From positions 1 to 10,781 of the forward strand of contig JBKHBQ010000132.1 in the NCBI GenBank assembly GCA_046542305.1: a stretch of DNA of 10,781 nucleotides, read 5' to 3'. Position 1 is the stretch's first letter. Every line of letters starts with the position of its first letter. Below are positions 6,226-10,781 of the stretch, one piece after another. Source of the stretch: JBKHBQ01 sp046542305 (lineage in GTDB: Bacteria; Bacteroidota; Bacteroidia; Bacteroidales; 4484-276). The notes under the pieces were generated by a model. The model ran no database searches. It was not told the origin of the DNA and worked only from the letters and a program-made list of their open reading frames with translations. A program made the position numbers and the translations under genes.

Positions 6226-7287
6226 ATGAAAAAGATCTTCTTTCTGCTGGGCATCATAGCCCTGATTTCCTGTAAAAATCAGCCTTCAGGAAATGATGAG
6301 GCGGCACAACACCAACACGCGACCGACAGCACCGAACGCACCAACAACTTTTATGACAACGAAGAAGTATTCAGGCTTAAGCAGTTTCCACTGGAGGTAA
6401 CCGGTGAAATTGAAAATCCGGGGTCTGTGGATTTAGCTTCCCTTCCGTTGCGTACCATAATCGTGAAGGAAGCTGAACTCGACGGCGAGGGCAATAAATT
6501 TATCGGCGCATATCGCTACAATGGCTATTCACTATTCGACATCCTCAACAATCGCTTGCTCGACAAAGCTAATAAAGATGCCTTTGCACCCATCATCGAC
6601 TTATTTGTAGTAGTTGAGAATGAAGGCGGTGAGCAGGCTATCTTTAGCTGGGGCGAGATTTATTATCCGAATTATCTACATGGCATTCTTATCGCCACCG
6701 AAGTAATGCGCATTGTCCCGAGCAAAACCAAGGAACTTTGGCCTTTGCCCGAAAACGCGAAGCTTGTGGTAAATCACGACCTGATCACCGCCCGCAACCT
6801 TGAGAAGCCGGTAAAGATCACAGTAGTATCGGCGCCGCGCGAATTCAGGGTGAACAAAGGCATGTCGCCGATGTACGCGGAGCAGATAGATATTTTTTCA
6901 GGAGAGGAACAAATCCGCACCATTGAAACTCCGCCTGCCGGAATTCCCGACATCACCTACGAAACCATTTTCTACGGACGCGGCAGGGGAATCCACAGCA
7001 CCACGCCCTTCACCGGTCAGATGCTGAAAAATCTGCTCGAAGGACATATAGACTATTCATCAGAAAACCTCAGGACAGGATACATGATTGTGGCGGCCCG
7101 GGACGGCTACCGCGGGGTTTACAGCTATTCGGAGATTTTCAACCGAAACGACCAGAGCGAAGTATTGCTTATATTTGATCCTGAAAATCGCGACGGCGGA
7201 CGTTTCCGGTTGTTTCCGGCTTGTGACTTTTTCTCCGACCGGGCCATTAAATCAGTAAGTGGCATCTATTTCGAAAATTACAAATAA
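6226..7287 (+). CDS. Lipoprotein with two tandem sulfite-oxidase-like (molybdopterin-binding fold) domains
   Basis: Encodes 353 residues. Residues 1-16 are a lipoprotein signal ending LISC (Cys16), followed by a His/Gln-containing linker of about 30 residues, so the body is extracytoplasmic and lipid-anchored. Domain 1 (about 52-203) opens with FPLEVTGEIENPGSVDLASLP, then FIGAYRYNGYSLFDIL, then DLFVVVENEGGEQAIFSWGEI and VKITVVS. Domain 2 (about 217-350) repeats this pattern: a similar start, HSTTPFTGQMLKNLLEG, GYMIVAARDGYRGVYSYSEIF, GGRFRLFPACDFFSDRAIKSVSGIYFE. These resemble the oxidoreductase molybdopterin-binding fold of the sulfite oxidase/YedY family; this is a recognition call without an alignment. 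The only cysteines are Cys16 and Cys333. Neither sits where the Mo-coordinating Cys of the family is expected, so catalysis is doubtful. The gene lies between wtpA and wtpB (start 83 bases after wtpA; wtpB starts one base after its stop), which suggests a part in tungstate or molybdate handling. Function unknown. Confidence 0.8.
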   Translation: MKKIFFLLGIIALISCKNQPSGNDEAAQHQHATDSTERTNNFYDNEEVFRLKQFPLEVTGEIENPGSVDLASLPLRTIIVKEAELDGEGNKFIGAYRYNGYSLFDILNNRLLDKANKDAFAPIIDLFVVVENEGGEQAIFSWGEIYYPNYLHGILIATEVMRIVPSKTKELWPLPENAKLVVNHDLITARNLEKPVKITVVSAPREFRVNKGMSPMYAEQIDIFSGEEQIRTIETPPAGIPDITYETIFYGRGRGIHSTTPFTGQMLKNLLEGHIDYSSENLRTGYMIVAARDGYRGVYSYSEIFNRNDQSEVLLIFDPENRDGGRFRLFPACDFFSDRAIKSVSGIYFENYK

Positions 7288-7288
7288 G

Positions 7289-8092
7289 ATGAGCAAAAGT
7301 GTATCCGGGCGAACGGGTATTTTCAGGATGCTGCTCACCCTGATGGGCGGGCTGGTACTGCTGTTCATTCTTGCGCCGCTCCTGGGTATGGTGCTCGAAA
7401 CCAATCCGGATACACTTTTCGAAACGGCGCAGGACGAAGAAGTGAGTGCCAGCATCTGGCTCACCATCTGGACTTCCATGCTGGCGACACTTATCATGAG
7501 CATCGGTGCCATTCCGCTGGCCTACCTGCTTGCCCGGAAGCAATTCAGGTTAAAGCGGCTGGTACAGGGACTGATCGACCTGCCGGTAGTCATCCCCCAC
7601 TCTGCCGCCGGAATTGCAGTATTGGGAGTCATTTCCAGAGAATCGTGGCCCGGGCGGGTCGCTTCTGAATTTGGTTTCGATTTCGTGGGACACCCCGCCG
7701 GCATTATGGCTGCCATGGCTTTCGTAAGCATTCCATTCCTGGTGAATGCCGCAAGAGATGGATTCGGCGAAGTGCCCGAGCGGCTTGAAAAGGCTGCCCT
7801 GAATCTGGGCGCCAGTCCACGGCGGGTGTTTTTTACCATTTCGCTGCCACTGGCCTGGCGCAGCATCCTTTCGGGCCTGATCCTGATGTTTGCCCGCGGC
7901 ATGAGCGAGTTCGGCGCCGTAATCATCGTGGCCTATCATCCCATGATCACGCCCATCCTGATCTTCGAACGGTTTGGTGCATTCGGGCTGGATTATGCAC
8001 GGCCGGTCGCCGTACTTTTCATCGGTGTATGCCTGCTGTTTTTTATCATTTTAAGAATGCTGGTAAGGGAGGATCATCATGCTAAAGGTTGA
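7289..8092 (+). CDS. wtpB: Tungstate/molybdate ABC transporter permease WtpB
   Basis: Encodes 267 residues from the ATG at 7289, which begins one base after the preceding stop. A GTG at 7259 would give a 29-base overlap and a less typical N-terminus. Hydrophobic segments lie at about 17-37, 57-81, 95-115, 137-155, 190-212 and 237-257, fitting the six-helix ModB/WtpB plan of an inner-membrane permease homodimer. The cytoplasmic EAA loop is clear at 168-187 (KAALNLGASPRRVFFTISLP), with the invariant Gly at 174; this is where the ATPase docks. ARGMSEFGAVIIVAYHP (about 202-218) is typical of molybdate/tungstate/sulfate permeases. Its end overlaps the wtpC start by 14 bases, indicating translational coupling. 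Substrate assignment rests on the neighbouring wtpA. Confidence 0.92.
   Translation: MSKSVSGRTGIFRMLLTLMGGLVLLFILAPLLGMVLETNPDTLFETAQDEEVSASIWLTIWTSMLATLIMSIGAIPLAYLLARKQFRLKRLVQGLIDLPVVIPHSAAGIAVLGVISRESWPGRVASEFGFDFVGHPAGIMAAMAFVSIPFLVNAARDGFGEVPERLEKAALNLGASPRRVFFTISLPLAWRSILSGLILMFARGMSEFGAVIIVAYHPMITPILIFERFGAFGLDYARPVAVLFIGVCLLFFIILRMLVREDHHAKG
8065..8072 (+). promoter_or_regulatory. Strong Shine-Dalgarno sequence of wtpC inside the wtpB 3' end
   Basis: AAGGGAGG lies six bases before the ATG at 8079 and within the last codons of wtpB. It confirms the overlapping wtpC start and points to coupled or reinitiated translation. Confidence 0.7.
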
Positions 8093-9107
8093 GGATCTGT
8101 CGGTAAGGCTTGGTGATTTTCACCTTAAGGACATTGGTTTCGGGGTAAATCAGGGGGACTATTTTATCTTACTGGGGCCTTCCGGATCGGGAAAATCGGT
8201 GCTGCTCGAATCCATCGCCGGCATCACCCCGACCGACAGCGGCAGGATATTCCTCAACGGAAAAGATATCACCTGCCTTCCTACCGGCAAAAGAAGTATC
8301 GGACTGGTATTTCAGGATAATACGGTATTCCCTCATCTCACCGTAAGGAACAACATCCGCTATGCGTTGAAGCCACAGAAAAAGTCCAAAACGGATGCTG
8401 ATAGAAGAATAGATGAGCTTTCGCGACAACTCTTTCTTGACAACCTGCTGCACCGAACGCCCGGGGGGCTTTCAGGCGGAGAACTGCAACGGGTGCTTCT
8501 TGCCCGCACCCTGGCCTCCGATCCGCAGGTGCTTCTGCTCGACGAGCCGCTTTCGTCGGTGGATACCATGCAAAAGGATGCCCTGAAGGAACTGCTGCGA
8601 AAACTGAACCGCAAGGGCCAAACCATTATTCATGTTACCCACGACTACGAAGAAGCCGTATCGCTGGCCAGTCATGTGGGCGTAATGCACCGCGGCCACC
8701 TGCTCGATACCGGCACTACTGCAGAAGTTTTCTCTAAGCCGGGAAATGAGTTTATCGCCAGATTTTGCGGCTTTAAAAACTATTTCAGGGCTTGCGCGAT
8801 TGGTAAGAATAAGATATTGGCAGGCAATAGAACAGCGCTTGAAATTATGCCACATCATACGTTGCCAGAGGAATTCCACGTGCTTATCAACAGCAGCCAA
8901 ATCGTTATCCATAAAGAAGCAAAAGCAGGCACTCCCAATTTCTTCGCGGCAGAAATTCTTTATGCCTCACCTTACCACAGCCGCATGGAAATTACGGTTG
9001 ATATCGGCATTAAACTATCGGTGATAACGGACAGTTTTTTATCTGAAAGCACTCCTGAATTTGCAGGAATTGAAATTCCCCCCAAAGCCATTCGGGTCAT
9101 AACTTAG
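8079..9107 (+). CDS. wtpC: Tungstate/molybdate ABC transporter ATP-binding protein WtpC
   Basis: Encodes 342 residues, the cytoplasmic ATPase that powers import through WtpB. Motifs in order: Walker A GPSGSGKS at 33-40, Q-loop FQD with Gln79, signature LSGGE at 131-135, Walker B VLLLDE at 151-156, D-loop SSVD at 159-162 and switch His188 in HVTHD. All are intact. The C-terminal part, about 235-342, is less conserved and fits the TOBE/Mop-type regulatory domain of ModC-like ATPases, which in some relatives binds the oxyanion and inhibits transport. Calling it WtpC rather than ModC depends on WtpA at the head of the cluster. It is the last gene of the cluster. No terminator is visible before the convergent antiporter gene, which ends 11 bases away. 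Confidence 0.92.
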   Translation: MLKVEDLSVRLGDFHLKDIGFGVNQGDYFILLGPSGSGKSVLLESIAGITPTDSGRIFLNGKDITCLPTGKRSIGLVFQDNTVFPHLTVRNNIRYALKPQKKSKTDADRRIDELSRQLFLDNLLHRTPGGLSGGELQRVLLARTLASDPQVLLLDEPLSSVDTMQKDALKELLRKLNRKGQTIIHVTHDYEEAVSLASHVGVMHRGHLLDTGTTAEVFSKPGNEFIARFCGFKNYFRACAIGKNKILAGNRTALEIMPHHTLPEEFHVLINSSQIVIHKEAKAGTPNFFAAEILYASPYHSRMEITVDIGIKLSVITDSFLSESTPEFAGIEIPPKAIRVIT

Positions 9108-9118
9108 TAAACGCAGAT

Positions 9119-10781
9119 TTAGCATTCTTTATCCTCCGGCGACCTGAACATGTCCATGATTTCGTTTAACCTTAAACTTGAGGCAAGAAAGAACAAAATA
9201 TCGTTTTCCCTGACCGTAAAATCGGGACCGGGATTGGTATAGGTTTGTCCGTTTCTGCTAACAGCCAGGAGGTTTACCTTTCGCATTTCCAGTTCCCCGA
9301 GGGTTTTTCCCACTGCCGGAGCATGACTGCAGACATGCACTGTATTGATATGTATATCGGGCACTTTCACATGCAGGTTCTTATAATCGCCCTGCACTAC
9401 CGACAGGCTCCTGAACATCTCATAGCCATCTGAACGCACGGCCGCGGTGAGCTTTTCTATTTCTTCCCTGGGGATGAGAAATTTTGCCAGTACACGGGTA
9501 AATATTTCAATAGATGTTTCGAATTCCTCGGGTATCACCTCGTCGGCGCCAAGCTGGTACAGATCAGCCATTTCTTCGAGAAAACGCGTACGGATGATGA
9601 TGTGAACGTGCGGGTTCATCTTCCTTGCCACCTGTGTAATCCTGCGTACATCAGCAGATCCCGGCACGGTGATCACCAGAACCAGTGCATGTTTGATGCT
9701 TGCATGCTCCAGCACCACCTCCTGGGTGGCATCCCCGAAGAAAATGGGCTCACCGGCTTCACGTTCCTTCCTTACCGTTTCAGCATTCAGCTCGATCACT
9801 TTATGGGGAATATTGGCAAATCTGGCAGCCCTGGCCACATTTCTGCCATTCACCCCATAACCGATTATAATAAGGTGGTCGCGCATTTCCTTGATTTCTT
9901 CATCTTCTTCTTCTCCCAGTGAGGGCTTTAGGCCGCTCACCAGTTTCACAGGCAAAGGAAGCCGCAAAACCAAACCGGCAATTTTCGGCGCGGCTGCTAT
10001 AATAAAAGGTGTAGCCGCCATGGTCAATACCGATACGGCGAGGAAGAGCTGATAATTGATGTCGGAGATCAGTTCCAGGTCCTGCCCCTCGCGCGAGAGA
10101 ATGAACGAAAATTCTCCTACCTGACTCAGCGTTAGCCCCACCAGCAGCGACGTACGCAGCGGAAATCCCAGCGCCAGGCTTGCCGCTGTGGCAATAAGCG
10201 ATTTGATGATGATCACACTCAGGGCAATGAGCAGGATAATCACAGGTTTGCTGATGAGGAAATCCACATCGAGCAACATGCCGATGGACACAAAGAAAAA
10301 GCTGGTAAACACATCGCGAAAGGGAAGCACATTGCCGAATGCCTGTTGGCTGTAATCCGATTTTGAAATGATGAGTCCGGCAAGGAAGGCACCCAGCGCC
10401 AGCGACAAACCGGCAATATACGTAAGGTAGGCCACTGCCAGAGCCACAACGATAATGGTTAGCAGGAAAAGTTCGCGGCTCCTGGTGCGGGCTACATGGT
10501 ACAGCATTTTGGGAACCAGGTATTTTGTTCCGATAAAAACCATCAGAATTACCGCCACCACCTTGATGATGATCTCCAGGACCGAGGCTTGTTCACCCGC
10601 CGAATTTCCCGCCAGAAAAGGAAGCACCAGGATCATCGGCATAATCACAATGTCTTGAAAGATGAGGATGCCAAGGGAGGTGCGGCCATGCGGGCTGATA
10701 AATTCACCGCGCTCCTGCAGAAGCTTAAGCACAATGACCGTACTGCTGAGGGAGATCAGCAAACCCATAAAAACTGCTTCG
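9119..10781 (-). CDS. KefB-type monovalent cation:proton antiporter with RCK domains (partial, N-terminus outside window)
   Basis: The reading frame stays open to the right edge: GAA GCA GTT TTT precedes the ATG at 10768, so that ATG is internal. 553 residues are visible, and probably roughly 100 N-terminal ones are missing. Numbering from Met at 10768: the CPA2 membrane domain spans about 1-270, with SLSSTVIVLKLL at 6-17, LIFQDI at 35-40, LALGAFLAGLIIS at 123-135, FFFVSIGMLLD at 157-167 and SQVGEFSF at 215-222. After an acidic linker (GEEEDEEIKE, 285-294) comes an RCK/TrkA-N domain, with GYGVNGR at 303-309, acidic Glu326 ending the second strand and GDAT at 345-348. A TrkA-C domain follows at about 463-540. 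The family exchanges K+ or Na+ for H+ at the inner membrane, gated by nucleotide binding to RCK. KefC-type glutathione gating cannot be judged here. It converges on wtpC. Confidence 0.9.
   Translation of the reverse strand, partial: EAVFMGLLISLSSTVIVLKLLQERGEFISPHGRTSLGILIFQDIVIMPMILVLPFLAGNSAGEQASVLEIIIKVVAVILMVFIGTKYLVPKMLYHVARTRSRELFLLTIIVVALAVAYLTYIAGLSLALGAFLAGLIISKSDYSQQAFGNVLPFRDVFTSFFFVSIGMLLDVDFLISKPVIILLIALSVIIIKSLIATAASLALGFPLRTSLLVGLTLSQVGEFSFILSREGQDLELISDINYQLFLAVSVLTMAATPFIIAAAPKIAGLVLRLPLPVKLVSGLKPSLGEEEDEEIKEMRDHLIIIGYGVNGRNVARAARFANIPHKVIELNAETVRKEREAGEPIFFGDATQEVVLEHASIKHALVLVITVPGSADVRRITQVARKMNPHVHIIIRTRFLEEMADLYQLGADEVIPEEFETSIEIFTRVLAKFLIPREEIEKLTAAVRSDGYEMFRSLSVVQGDYKNLHVKVPDIHINTVHVCSHAPAVGKTLGELEMRKVNLLAVSRNGQTYTNPGPDFTVRENDILFFLASSLRLNEIMDMFRSPEDKEC

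Noticed and set aside
7259..7288. GTG at 7259 as the wtpB start
   Set aside because: It overlaps the previous gene by 29 bases; the ATG at 7289, one base after the stop, is a more natural operon junction.

Overview
The window looks like chromosomal DNA from a member of the Bacteroidota, probably an anaerobic Bacteroidales-type organism. Supporting signs are a secreted protein with a type B type IX secretion (T9SS) C-terminal domain, a PorT-like outer-membrane barrel protein, TAnnTTTG-type -7 promoter elements, and few Shine-Dalgarno sequences. No mobile element, CRISPR array, tRNA or rRNA was seen. The species cannot be named from this sequence.

Layout. Positions 1-318 (minus) hold the 5' part of an outer-membrane beta-barrel protein that runs off the left edge, with a clear -7 element at 344-351. 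Positions 540-3131 (minus) encode a complete ClpB disaggregase, followed by a strong intrinsic terminator at 491-519. A divergent intergenic region of 250 bases (3132-3381) carries a perfect 19-base palindrome. To its right are a small CoA-binding-domain protein (3382-3759) and a T9SS cargo protein with a SprB-like repeat and a PKD-like domain (3817-5130). Positions 5162-9107 (plus) form a tungstate-uptake cluster: wtpA (binding lipoprotein), an uncharacterised lipoprotein, wtpB (permease) and wtpC (ATPase). The right end (9119-10781, minus) holds most of a KefB-type cation/proton antiporter with RCK domains; its N-terminus lies outside the window.

How the genes work together. WtpA should capture tungstate or molybdate outside the inner membrane, and WtpB and WtpC should import it for pterin-based W/Mo enzymes. 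The gene between wtpA and wtpB is the most unusual item. It encodes a predicted lipoprotein that appears to contain two tandem sulfite-oxidase-type (molybdopterin-binding fold) domains, but it has only two cysteines, one in the lipobox and one near the C-terminus. It may have lost catalysis and serve W/Mo oxyanion or cofactor handling. A second notable signal is a related sequence element of about 32-44 bases, upstream of both clpB and the outer-membrane protein gene in the same orientation.
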